A stretch of DNA of 64,000 nucleotides from contig NZ_JABBFX010000001.1 of the NCBI RefSeq assembly GCF_012927085.1, positions 620,001 through 684,000 on the forward strand, written 5' to 3'. Position 1 is the first letter of the stretch; each line of letters opens with the position of its first letter. The notes beneath the pieces are model-generated. The model saw only the letters and a program-made list of their open reading frames with translations. It was not told the origin of the DNA and searched no databases. The stretch comes from Ramlibacter agri (GTDB taxonomy: Bacteria > Pseudomonadota > Gammaproteobacteria > Burkholderiales > Burkholderiaceae_C). Made by a program: the position numbers and the translations under genes. Positions 34,684 to 42,434 of this stretch are shown here, one piece after another.

Positions 34684-34732
34684 GGACTTCCGAACGCAAA
34701 GGGCGCAAAGGTTGCGCAAAGGGCGCAAAAGG
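34684..34732. repeat. GCGCAAAGG-type intergenic repeat, left arm
   Basis: A 49-base element starting GGACTTCCGAACGCAAAGGG and continuing with two more GCGCAAAGG-like units. It is the left arm of an imperfect inverted repeat whose right arm lies at 34770-34817. The outer 28 bases of the arms differ by one base. The transcript of the upstream two-component pair would fold into a long hairpin here. Confidence 0.8.
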
Positions 34733-34753
34733 ACAGCCGGGAGAAGGTGGAAG

Positions 34754-34942
34754 TCAAATCTTCATCGGATTTTTTGCGCCCTTCGCTTCCTTTTGCGCCC
34801 TTTGCGTTCGGAAGTCCGCCTTCTGTTCCGGATCCTCGTCCCGCGGCGGCTCGCCGCCCTTGCGCCCCGAGAACATCGTCCACCAGACGATGCCGATCAG
34901 CAGCGCCATGGCGGTGAAGGCTTCGAGCAGAATCAACAGCAT
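34754..34942 (-). CDS. Small single-pass membrane protein with repeat-encoded tail
   Basis: A 62-residue protein beginning MLLILLEAFTAMALLIGIVW, one membrane helix, then WTMFSGRKGGEPPRDEDPEQ. The hydrophobic start right at the ATG and the WWTMFSG motif look like a real small membrane protein of Burkholderiales; I cannot name it. Residues from about 44 to the end (ADFRTQRAQKEAKGAK and on) are encoded by the right arm of the GCGCAAAGG repeat, so the original C-terminus was probably replaced when the repeat arrived. Its start codon overlaps that of mltA inside CATG. Confidence 0.6.
   Translation of the reverse strand: MLLILLEAFTAMALLIGIVWWTMFSGRKGGEPPRDEDPEQKADFRTQRAQKEAKGAKNPMKI
34770..34817. 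repeat. GCGCAAAGG-type intergenic repeat, right arm
   Basis: The inverted partner of 34684-34732, ending CCTTTGCGTTCGGAAGTCC on the plus strand. It lies inside the small membrane-protein gene and encodes its C-terminal tail. Confidence 0.8.
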
Positions 34943-36086
34943 GTTCCGAATCCTGTGGTTGTCCGCCATTGTAGGAATGCTGGCGGCCTGCGGCAGCGTG
35001 CCGCTGCCGCCTGAACCCCCTATTCCCACTGCGCCGTCCGCGCCGCGCGGCGCGCCGCCGCTGGCGACGCCCGAAGACGGCGCGCCGCTGCCGCCCGCGC
35101 GCATCCAGGGCCGCACGCGCTGGCAGCCGGTGCGCTGGGCCGAGCTGCCCGGCTTCACCGACGACGCTCTCAACGAAGCGTGGAACGCCTGGATTCGCGG
35201 CTGCGAGCGGCCGGTGCCGGCGCTCGCCAGGTTGTGCCCCGAAGTGCGCCAGCTTTCCATCGGCACGCCCGAGGAACAGCGCGCCTGGATGATGCAGCGG
35301 CTGCAGCCGTACCGCGTCGAGCCGCTGGCCGGCAACGAGTCGCTGCTTACTGGTTACTACGAGCCGCAGCTGGATGCGAGCCGCATGCCGACCGCGGCGC
35401 AGCAGGTGCCGCTGTACCGCCCGCCCGCGGACCTCGCGACGCGCCGGCCCTGGTATTCGCGGCAGGACATCGACACCGCGCCGCAGGCGCGCGCGGCACT
35501 GCGCGGGCGCGAGATCGCCTACGTCGCCGACCCGCTGGACGCGCTGGCGCTGCAGATCCAGGGCTCGGGGCGGCTGCGCATCACCGAGGCCGATGGCCGC
35601 GTCAGCAATGTGCGTCTCGCCTTCGCCGGCAGCAACGAGCAGCCTTATCGCAGCGTCGGCGGCTGGCTGCTCCAGCAGGGCGCGACGCGCGACGCCTCCT
35701 GGCCCGGCATCAAGGCCTGGGCCCGCGCCAATCCGCAGCGCTTGAACGAGCTGCTGTGGAGCAATCCGCGCGTGACCTTCTTCCGCGAGGAACCGCTGTC
35801 GGAGTTCGATGCGGCCTTCGGTCCGCGCGGCGCGCAGGGCGTGGCGCTGACGCCGGGGCGCTCCGTCGCGATCGAGAAGGACAGCCTGCCTTATGGCACG
35901 CCGCTGTGGCTGTCCTCGCCGGGGCCGCTGCTGAACCTGAACCGGCTGGTGTTCGCGCAGGACACGGGCACGGCGATCGTGGGCCCGCTGCGGGCGGACT
36001 ACTTCGTCGGCTGGGGCGACCAGGCGGGGGAGGTCGCGGGCCGCTTGAAGCAGCCGCTGGCTCTGTGGGTGTTGTGGCCGCGCTGA
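34941..36086 (+). CDS. mltA: Membrane-bound lytic murein transglycosylase A
   Basis: A 381-residue lipoprotein. The signal peptide ends with the lipobox GMLAAC, lipidated on C17, followed by a Pro-rich linker. The MltA domain shows LTGYYEPQLDASR, ALQIQGSGRLRIT and the 3D-type C-terminus with AQDTGTAIVGPLRADYFVGW, where the paired Asp residues include the catalytic one. It cleaves the MurNAc-GlcNAc bond of peptidoglycan with 1,6-anhydro product formation, on the inner face of the outer membrane. It ends 3 bp from the convergent iorB stop. The SD is poor, since its leader is the other strand's small gene. Confidence 0.95.
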   Translation: MFRILWLSAIVGMLAACGSVPLPPEPPIPTAPSAPRGAPPLATPEDGAPLPPARIQGRTRWQPVRWAELPGFTDDALNEAWNAWIRGCERPVPALARLCPEVRQLSIGTPEEQRAWMMQRLQPYRVEPLAGNESLLTGYYEPQLDASRMPTAAQQVPLYRPPADLATRRPWYSRQDIDTAPQARAALRGREIAYVADPLDALALQIQGSGRLRITEADGRVSNVRLAFAGSNEQPYRSVGGWLLQQGATRDASWPGIKAWARANPQRLNELLWSNPRVTFFREEPLSEFDAAFGPRGAQGVALTPGRSVAIEKDSLPYGTPLWLSSPGPLLNLNRLVFAQDTGTAIVGPLRADYFVGWGDQAGEVAGRLKQPLALWVLWPR

Positions 36087-36089
36087 GGC

Positions 36090-38360
36090 TCAGGCCACCA
36101 GCGCCGTGCGAATCCGCTCATTCGACAGCGGCAGCTGCCTGACCCGCACCCCGCCCGCATCCGCGAGCGCATTCCCCAGCGCCGCCCCCATCGGCCCTTG
36201 CGCCGCCTCGCCGGTCCCCAGGAAAGGCGTGCCCGGGCGCGGGATGATGTGGACCTGCACCGACTGCGGCACGCGCGGGAAGCGCAGGATCGGGTAGCCG
36301 CCCCAGTCGCGCGACAGGATGCGCGTGCGGTCGAACTGCACTTCCTCGCCCAGCGTCCAGCTGCAGGACTGCACGATGCCGCCTTCCATCTGGTTCCGGA
36401 TGCCGTCCGGGCTGGTGACCTCGCCGCTGTCGACGGCGGCCACCACGCGCAGGATGCGCAGCTCGCCGGTGTCGCGCCGCAGCTCCACTTCGCAGGCAAT
36501 GGCCGCATAGGCGGCCAGGTTCTTGTAGCGCGCGAAGGCGAAGCCGCGGCCGCGGCCCGCGGTGCGTTGAAAGCGGTCCCAGCCGAACTGCTGCGCGGCG
36601 AGCTTGACGACGTCCTGCGCCCGCGGGTCGTCCAGGTGCTTGAGGCGGAAGGCGACCGGGTCGGTGCCGGCAGCGCGCGCCAGTTCGTCCATGAAGCTCT
36701 CGGTGGAGAAGACGTTCATGTACGCGCCCAGCCCGCGCAGCGCCGATGTGCGGATCGGCCCGTACTGCGGCAGGAAGTGGTGCGTCACCTTCAGGTTGGG
36801 GATGCGATACAGCGGGATCGCGTTGCGGTCGCCGGCGCCTTCGGGCTGCTGGCCCGGCTTCGGCGGCGACGGCGGGAAAGCCTTCTCGATGTGCTGGCCC
36901 GCCAGCAGGTCGCCGGCGGCGCCCGGCCGCGCGTTGTGCGTCTGGCTCCAGACCTCGTATTCCCAGGAGCTGATGGCGCCGCTGGCATCCAGCGCGGCGC
37001 GCGCGCCCGTCACCATCGCGGGCCCGTACGGTTCCCACATGTGCTCGTCTTCGCGCATCCACTGCACGCGCACCGGCTTGCCGGGCACTTGCTGCGCCAG
37101 CAGCGCGGCGTCGCCGGCGACGTCGTCGGCCGCGTTGTGGCCGTAGCAGCCCGAACCTTCCACGTGGATGCAGCGGATCTTCTCCGGCGGCTGCGCCAGC
37201 AGCTCCGCGAGCGCCTTGCGCAGCGGGAACACGCCCTGCGAATGCGTCCACACCGTCGTCATGCCGTCGTTCACCTGCGCCACCGCGCAGGAAGGCCCGA
37301 TGGACCCGTGCAGCTGGAACGGCCGCACGTAGCCGGAGACGACCTGCTTGCCGCCGTCGGCGAAGGGCGTGCCCTGCTGCGCGATCACGATGTCCTGCTT
37401 GTTCGCCGCGAGCAGGTCGCGGTACAGCGTGGCCTGTGGTGGCAGCGTCTCGCTCTCGTCCCATTGCGCGGCCGCGGCCAGCGCCTTCCAGGCCGTCACG
37501 GCCTGCCATTCCTTCTGCGCGATCACGGCGACGAAGCGGCCGTCGCGCACCACCTTCAGCACGCCCGGCCGCTTCTCGATCGCGGCCGTGTCCAGCGCCT
37601 TCAGCTGCGCTCCGGGGCTGGGCGGCCGCAGCACGCGCGCGTGCACCATGCCGGGCAGGCGCAGGTCCTGCACATAGGCCACGCCGCCGGTCACCTTGGC
37701 CGGGATGTCCAGCCGCGGCAGGTTGTGGCCCATCACGTTGAACTTCGCCGGGGACCGCAGCGGGCTTTGCGGCTGCGCCTGCACGTGCAGCTCCTGGCCG
37801 GACACCAGCTCACCGTAGCCGACCTTGCGGCCGTCGGCGGCGATGACGGTGCCGTCGCGGATTTCCAACTGCTCCGCCGGCGTGCCGAGGCGTTGCGCGG
37901 CGAGGCCCAGGACGATGGCGCGCACCTGCGCCGCGGCGTTGCGGATGGCCGTGCCGCTGTCCTGCATCGAGTGGCTGCCGGCGGTGTAACCCTCGTCTGC
38001 CGTCTGCGCAGTGTCGGCGGTGACGATCGTGATGCGCGCCGGCTCGACGACGAGTTCTTCCGCCGCCACTTGCACCAGCGCCGTCTTGATGCCCTGGCCC
38101 AGTTCGGCCTTGCCGCTGAAGATGGTGACCTTGCCGTCGGCGGCGATGCGGATCCAGCCATCGAGGAAGGGCAGCTTGGCCAGGCTGCCCGGAAGCTTCG
38201 GCGGTTCCGCCTCCGCGGCCCAGCCCGCGGGCCGCAGGCCGAAAGCGACCACCAGCGCGCCACCGCCGGCCAGCACCTGGCGCCGCGTGAGGGTCGGGGA
38301 TGGAGAACCTGCGCGCTCCGCACTCCGGTGTTCGCCCTTGGGGCGGCCCTGCAGGCTCAT
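36090..38360 (-). CDS. Molybdopterin-binding aldehyde/isoquinoline oxidoreductase large subunit (IorB-like)
   Basis: A 756-residue molybdenum hydroxylase subunit. The N-terminus has a twin-arginine signal, TLTRRQVLAGGGALVV (R26-R27), so the complex is exported folded to the periplasm. The Ald_Xan_dh_C2-type domains show GKAELGQGIKTALVQVAAEE, TAGSHSMQDSGTAIRNAAAQ and, near the C-terminus, FLGTGEAAQGP with the catalytic-site Glu region. Substrates of this subfamily include N-heteroaromatics and aldehydes; the one used here is unknown. It overlaps the iorA-like gene (ATGA) and is the last gene of a cytochrome-iorA-iorB operon. Electrons probably leave by the cytochrome c. Confidence 0.92.
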   Translation of the reverse strand: MSLQGRPKGEHRSAERAGSPSPTLTRRQVLAGGGALVVAFGLRPAGWAAEAEPPKLPGSLAKLPFLDGWIRIAADGKVTIFSGKAELGQGIKTALVQVAAEELVVEPARITIVTADTAQTADEGYTAGSHSMQDSGTAIRNAAAQVRAIVLGLAAQRLGTPAEQLEIRDGTVIAADGRKVGYGELVSGQELHVQAQPQSPLRSPAKFNVMGHNLPRLDIPAKVTGGVAYVQDLRLPGMVHARVLRPPSPGAQLKALDTAAIEKRPGVLKVVRDGRFVAVIAQKEWQAVTAWKALAAAAQWDESETLPPQATLYRDLLAANKQDIVIAQQGTPFADGGKQVVSGYVRPFQLHGSIGPSCAVAQVNDGMTTVWTHSQGVFPLRKALAELLAQPPEKIRCIHVEGSGCYGHNAADDVAGDAALLAQQVPGKPVRVQWMREDEHMWEPYGPAMVTGARAALDASGAISSWEYEVWSQTHNARPGAAGDLLAGQHIEKAFPPSPPKPGQQPEGAGDRNAIPLYRIPNLKVTHHFLPQYGPIRTSALRGLGAYMNVFSTESFMDELARAAGTDPVAFRLKHLDDPRAQDVVKLAAQQFGWDRFQRTAGRGRGFAFARYKNLAAYAAIACEVELRRDTGELRILRVVAAVDSGEVTSPDGIRNQMEGGIVQSCSWTLGEEVQFDRTRILSRDWGGYPILRFPRVPQSVQVHIIPRPGTPFLGTGEAAQGPMGAALGNALADAGGVRVRQLPLSNERIRTALVA

Positions 38361-38845
38361 AGCGTGCCTCCCTTGCCGCCGTTCGCCTGCAGGCCGTCGG
38401 CCGCGCGCCGCACCGCCCGCAGGATGCGCATGTGCGTGCCGCAGCGGCACAGGTTGATGGCCATGTGCTCGCGGATCTGTTCATCGCTGGGCGCCGGGTT
38501 CTTCTCCAGCAGCGCCTGCGCGCGCATCACCATGCCGGCGATGCAGTAGCCGCATTGCGCCGCCTGCTCCTGCAGGAAGGCGCGCTGCAAGGCGCCGGGC
38601 TTGTCCACGGTGCCCAGGCCTTCGATGGTCTTCACCGGCCGCGTGCCGACGGCGGACAGCGGCGTGATGCAGGACAGCACTGCTTCGCCGCCCACCATCA
38701 CGGTGCAGGCGCCGCACTGCCCAAGGCCGCAGCCGAATTTCGCGCCGTTCATTTGCAGGTCGTCGCGCAGCACGTACAGCAGCGGCGTCGCCGGCTCCGC
38801 ATCGACCGCCTGGGCGCGGCCGTTCACCTGGATCTGGATCGTCAT
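38357..38845 (-). CDS. (2Fe-2S) small subunit of molybdenum hydroxylase (IorA-like)
   Basis: A 162-residue two-cluster iron-sulfur subunit. The plant-type ferredoxin cluster is held by C39, C44, C47 and C59 (CGLGQCGACTV...C), and the second, helical domain cluster by C98, C101, C133 and C135 (QCGYC...CRCG). It passes electrons from the molybdenum centre to the cytochrome. It has no signal peptide and would be co-exported with the Tat-targeted large subunit. ATGA overlaps join it to both neighbours. ATG 38845 is the family start (MTIQIQVNGR). Confidence 0.94.
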   Translation of the reverse strand: MTIQIQVNGRAQAVDAEPATPLLYVLRDDLQMNGAKFGCGLGQCGACTVMVGGEAVLSCITPLSAVGTRPVKTIEGLGTVDKPGALQRAFLQEQAAQCGYCIAGMVMRAQALLEKNPAPSDEQIREHMAINLCRCGTHMRILRAVRRAADGLQANGGKGGTL

Positions 38846-40137
38846 GGCTTCGGCGGCCGCGTGGCCGCGATGGATTGAGGCAGGTCCGCCCACGCCGGCT
38901 GGCCGGCCACGTTCTGCCGCAGCCAGCGGGCCAGCGTGGAGAGTTCATCTTCGCTCAAGTTGCCTTCGAACGGCGGCATCCAGCGGCCCGGCTTGCCGGG
39001 CGTGGGCTGGATGCCCTGCCGCATGATGCGCAGCAGGTTGCGCGCATCGGGCAGGTACAGCGCCACCGCCAGGGGCAGCCGCAGAGCGGCGTTGGACGAC
39101 AGGCCGCGGCCGGCGTCGTGGCAGCTCGCGCAGTTGTCGGCGTAGAGGCGCGCGCCCGGGCTGTCGTCCAGCGCGAGCGGCGCCTGCGCCTTCTGCCGCA
39201 CCGCCTGTTCGCGCGCCCGGCGTTCGGGGTCCACGGGCTGCATGCCGGCGGCGATGTAGGTGGCGATGGCCTGTGCATCGGCAGGGTCGGCCTGCGCGAC
39301 GCTGCGCACCACGTCCTGCATCGGGCCTGCGGCCATTCCGTGTTCGGGGGCGAGGCCCGTGCGCAGGTAGGCCGCGAGCGTTTCTGCCGTCCACACCACC
39401 GGCGAGGGCGAGCGCTGGTTCAGGGCGGCCGCATGCCAGCCTTCGGCTTCGCCGCCGTCGAAGCGGCGCGCGAGGTCCTCGGCACCGAGGCGATTGCGTG
39501 GCGAATGGCAGGCGGAGCAGTGCGCGAGAGCGTCCACCACGTAGGCGCCGCGGTTCCACTCCGGGCTTTGCGTCGGCAGGTCCTTCTGCGGCCCGACCTC
39601 CAGGAACAGCAGGTTCCAGCCGGCGATGAGCGGGCGGAACTGCAGCGGGAACACCAGCTGGTTGGCCGGCGCGTTCCTGCGCACCGGCTCGCGCGTCATC
39701 AGGTACGCATAAAGCGAATGGATGTCGCCGTCGCGCATGCGCGTGAAGTGGTCGTAGGGGAAGGCCGGGTAGAGCAGGTGGCCGTCGCGCGCCACGCCTT
39801 CGCGCAGCGCCCGCAGGAAGGCGGCTTCGCTCCACTGGCCGATGCCGGTCTCCGCGTCGGGCGAGATGTTGGTCGAGAAGATGGTGCCGAAGGGCGTGGG
39901 CACGGCGCGGCTGCCGGCGAAGGGCGGGCCGTCCGCGCCCGTGTGGCAGCTGATGCAATTGCCCAAGGTCGCGACGCGCGCGCCGGCCTTGATGAGCGCG
40001 GGATCGAAGGTGCCGCGCGCCGGCGGCTGGATGGGGTCGATGGCCGGCTTCCACGCCAGCGCGAAGGCTGCCAGCGCCACCACCACCAGCACCGCAACCA
40101 GGCCGCGCAGTGCCCGACCGCCGGATCGTTTCGCCAA
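38842..40137 (-). CDS. Tri-haem cytochrome c, electron acceptor of the Mo hydroxylase
   Basis: A 431-residue membrane-anchored periplasmic cytochrome. One N-terminal helix (about 10-29) is followed by three haem c sites: CISCH (61-65), CSACH (207-211) and CASCH (336-340). This is the three-haem plan of alcohol dehydrogenase subunit II, the usual partner of periplasmic IorAB-type enzymes, delivering electrons to the quinone pool or oxidases. No ATG gives a sensible N-terminus; a TTG at 40137 is chosen because GAGGAG lies 6 bases upstream and it opens directly before the anchor. Its TGA overlaps the iorA-like ATG. Confidence 0.9.
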   Translation of the reverse strand: MAKRSGGRALRGLVAVLVVVALAAFALAWKPAIDPIQPPARGTFDPALIKAGARVATLGNCISCHTGADGPPFAGSRAVPTPFGTIFSTNISPDAETGIGQWSEAAFLRALREGVARDGHLLYPAFPYDHFTRMRDGDIHSLYAYLMTREPVRRNAPANQLVFPLQFRPLIAGWNLLFLEVGPQKDLPTQSPEWNRGAYVVDALAHCSACHSPRNRLGAEDLARRFDGGEAEGWHAAALNQRSPSPVVWTAETLAAYLRTGLAPEHGMAAGPMQDVVRSVAQADPADAQAIATYIAAGMQPVDPERRAREQAVRQKAQAPLALDDSPGARLYADNCASCHDAGRGLSSNAALRLPLAVALYLPDARNLLRIMRQGIQPTPGKPGRWMPPFEGNLSEDELSTLARWLRQNVAGQPAWADLPQSIAATRPPKP

Positions 40138-40235
40138 GCTTTGCTCCTCGCCCGCCAGGGCATGCCTGCGTAGCTTAGGTGCCGCTCGAGCGCTGCAGAG
40201 TCCGCTGCAACAAAACGTCAGAAAAAAAGGAGGCT

Positions 40236-40264
40236 CTGTCACAGAGCTGACTTGCACCTGACTC
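40236..40264 (+). promoter_or_regulatory. PhoB box upstream of phoX
   Basis: Three 7-base half-sites in exact 11-bp register: CTGTCAC (40236), CTGACTT (40247) and CTGACTC (40258), separated by 4-base spacers AGAG and GCAC. This matches the PhoB consensus CTGTCAT-n4-CTGTCAT. The ATG of phoX is 45 bases downstream. A candidate -10, CAGACT at 40264-40269, is weak. Confidence 0.72.
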
Positions 40265-40309
40265 AGACTGCCGCGCTGCAGACACCAACCAAGAACAGGC
40301 AAGCAGATC

Positions 40310-42298
40310 ATGACCCAAGCCAGCCCGCTTTCGCGCCGCGCCGTCCTCAAGGCCTTCTCCGGCGCGCCCCTCCTCCCCATCGCCACCACGCTCGGCGCGG
40401 TCGTGCCGCTGGCCGCCTGCGGCGGCGGTGACGATGCCGTCGCCACCCCGCCCGCCGCGCAGGCGCGCGAGTTCACCTCCGCCGAGTTCGTCGGCATGGC
40501 GGCGCCCACCGCCGCCCAGCCCACCGCGCTGGCCACCACCACCGTGGGCTCCAAGCTGAAGGTCAATTTCAGCGACAACAGCAGCCAGACCTTCGACCTC
40601 GCCTACCAGCCCTTCTTCCTCACCGGCGAGCAGGTGCCGGACGGCAACGGCGGCACCGTCATCGCCGGCGGCTACTACAACATCAACAACCAGCCGATCA
40701 TCGACACCTCGGTGGCCGGCCGCGAGCGCCAGTACTTCTCCGATTCGCCGGACGGCACCTCGCTGCTGACCGTGGCTGGCGCCAAGGTCGCCGGCGTCAA
40801 GGGCAACGCGGTGTTCGCCGTGGTGCAGTTCGAATACAACACGGCCAACCAGGCCGGCGCCAGCACCTACGGCACGCTGCCCTCGCCGATCGCCGTGCTG
40901 ACGCTGGACCAGGATCCCGCCACCGGCAAGCTCACGCTGGTGAAGTACCACAACGTCGACACCTCGGGCGTGAAGGGCCTGTGGATCACCTGCGGTGCCA
41001 GCCTGTCGCCCTGGGGCACGCACCTGTCCAGCGAAGAGTACGAGCCGGACGCGTTCGACCAGGGCCTCGGCGGCCAGTCGCTGGCCACGCTGAAGGCCTA
41101 CAGCAAGAACACCTTCGGCGACGAGACCACGGCCAACCCGTACAACTACGGCCACCTGCCGGAAGTGACGGTCAAGACCGACGGCACCGCTTCGATCAGG
41201 AAGCACTACTGCCTGGGCCGCTACTCGCGCGAGCTGGTGCAAGTCATGCCCGACCAGCGCACCGTGATCGGCGGCGACGACTACACCAACGGCGGCCTGT
41301 TCATGTTCGTGGCCGACAAGGCCGGCGACCTGTCGGCCGGCACGCTGTACGTGGCCAAGTACACGACGCAGCTGACCGAGACCACCACCGGCAAGATCCA
41401 GTGGATCAACCTGGGCCACGCGACCAGCGCCGAGATCCAGGCGCTGGTGGACGGCGGCATCAAGGCGGCCGACATCATGGATTCGACGCTGACCGACCCG
41501 GCCGACGCGAGCTACACCAAGATCGTCCTGAACAAGAAGACCGCCTGGGTGCGCGTGAAGGCCGGCCAGGAGAAGGCCGCCGCCTTCCTGGAGACGCACC
41601 GCTACGCCGCGCTGAAGGGCGCCAGCATGGCCTTCACCAAGAACGAAGGCACCACGCTGAACAGCAAGGACAAGGTCGCCTACTCGGCCTACGCGAACAT
41701 CCAGGACTCGATGGTCGAAGGCGGCTCGGGCTACGTCGCCGCCAACAACGTCAAGTTCAAGAAGCTGGTGGCCGGCGCCGTGGTCGCGCAGAAGCTGGCG
41801 GCCGGCCAGGTGGACAACGGCGGCAAGGCGATAGCCAGCGAATGGGTGCCGGCCGAATCCAGCCTGCTGATCGCGGGCGAGGACCTCGCCGCCGGCGACG
41901 CGCTGGGCAACACCGCCAACCCGGAGAAGATCGCGAGCCCGGACAACCTGAAGTTCTCGGAGAAGCTGCGCACGCTGTTCATCGGCGAGGACAGCGGCAA
42001 CCACCTGAACAACTTCCTGTGGGCCTACAACATCGACACGAAGAAGTTGGCGCGCGTGCTGTCGTGCCCGGCGGGCGCCGAGTCGACCGGCCTGCATGCG
42101 GTCGACGAAGTCAACGGCTGGACCTACGTCATGAGCAACTTCCAGCACCCGGGCGACGAGTGGAACCGCTTCCCGGCGCTGGATGCCGCGCTGAAGGACA
42201 AGCTGAACGTGATCATCAACAACACGTACAACGGCAAGTTCAGCGCCGCCGTGGGTTACCTGACCGCCGACCTGCGGCCAGCGACGACCCAGGCCTGA
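40310..42298 (+). CDS. phoX: PhoX-type alkaline phosphatase
   Basis: A 662-residue DUF839/PhoX protein. The N-terminus has a Tat motif, SRRAVLKAF (R9-R10), and then a lipobox VPLAAC with C37, so it is probably a Tat-exported lipoprotein. PhoX enzymes are Ca2+- and Fe-dependent monoesterases that release phosphate from organic esters outside the cytoplasm. Family blocks include GLWITCGASLSPWGTHLSSE, LGRYSRELVQVMPDQRTV and LKFSEKLRTLFIGEDSGNH. It follows a PhoB-box-like site and is followed by a terminator and a second phosphatase gene. Confidence 0.93.
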   Translation: MTQASPLSRRAVLKAFSGAPLLPIATTLGAVVPLAACGGGDDAVATPPAAQAREFTSAEFVGMAAPTAAQPTALATTTVGSKLKVNFSDNSSQTFDLAYQPFFLTGEQVPDGNGGTVIAGGYYNINNQPIIDTSVAGRERQYFSDSPDGTSLLTVAGAKVAGVKGNAVFAVVQFEYNTANQAGASTYGTLPSPIAVLTLDQDPATGKLTLVKYHNVDTSGVKGLWITCGASLSPWGTHLSSEEYEPDAFDQGLGGQSLATLKAYSKNTFGDETTANPYNYGHLPEVTVKTDGTASIRKHYCLGRYSRELVQVMPDQRTVIGGDDYTNGGLFMFVADKAGDLSAGTLYVAKYTTQLTETTTGKIQWINLGHATSAEIQALVDGGIKAADIMDSTLTDPADASYTKIVLNKKTAWVRVKAGQEKAAAFLETHRYAALKGASMAFTKNEGTTLNSKDKVAYSAYANIQDSMVEGGSGYVAANNVKFKKLVAGAVVAQKLAAGQVDNGGKAIASEWVPAESSLLIAGEDLAAGDALGNTANPEKIASPDNLKFSEKLRTLFIGEDSGNHLNNFLWAYNIDTKKLARVLSCPAGAESTGLHAVDEVNGWTYVMSNFQHPGDEWNRFPALDAALKDKLNVIINNTYNGKFSAAVGYLTADLRPATTQA

Positions 42299-42322
42299 GC
42301 GTCTTCCGTCCTTCTTCCCGCA

Positions 42323-42354
42323 CGCCCCAGCGCGCCCCGCGCCTGGGGCGTTTT
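42323..42354 (+). terminator. Rho-independent terminator after phoX
   Basis: A GC-rich hairpin, CGCCCCAGCGCG pairing with CGCGCCTGGGGCG (one bulged base), followed directly by TTTT. It lies 25 bp after the phoX stop and separates phoX from the next gene, which then needs its own promoter. Confidence 0.75.
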
Positions 42355-42365
42355 CGCGTCCGTGG

Positions 42366-42399
42366 CCGTAACGAGCCTGTCACATGCCGCGGCTAGCCT
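42366..42399 (+). promoter_or_regulatory. PhoB-box-like site upstream of the second phosphatase
   Basis: CCGTAAC (42366) and CTGTCAC (42377) lie exactly 11 bp apart with a 4-base spacer. A -10-like TAGCCT (42394-42399) follows 10 bases after the second half-site, the distance seen in PhoB-activated promoters. The first half-site is degenerate (5 of 7). CTGTCAC is identical to the best half-site of phoX. Confidence 0.5.
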
Positions 42400-42434
42400 G
42401 CGCGCACAACGCAGTGACAACAGGAGAAGGGTAG

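Noticed and set aside
34684..34817. CRISPR array or simple terminator at the GCGCAAAGG repeats
   Set aside because: There are only two long copies, in inverted orientation, without regular unique spacers, and the hairpin has no clean T-run after the stem.
40138..40578. Upstream extension of the cytochrome c reading frame
   Set aside because: The frame stays open into the phoX gene on the other strand, but the added residues are not cytochrome-like; the SD-backed TTG at 40137 gives a proper anchor.
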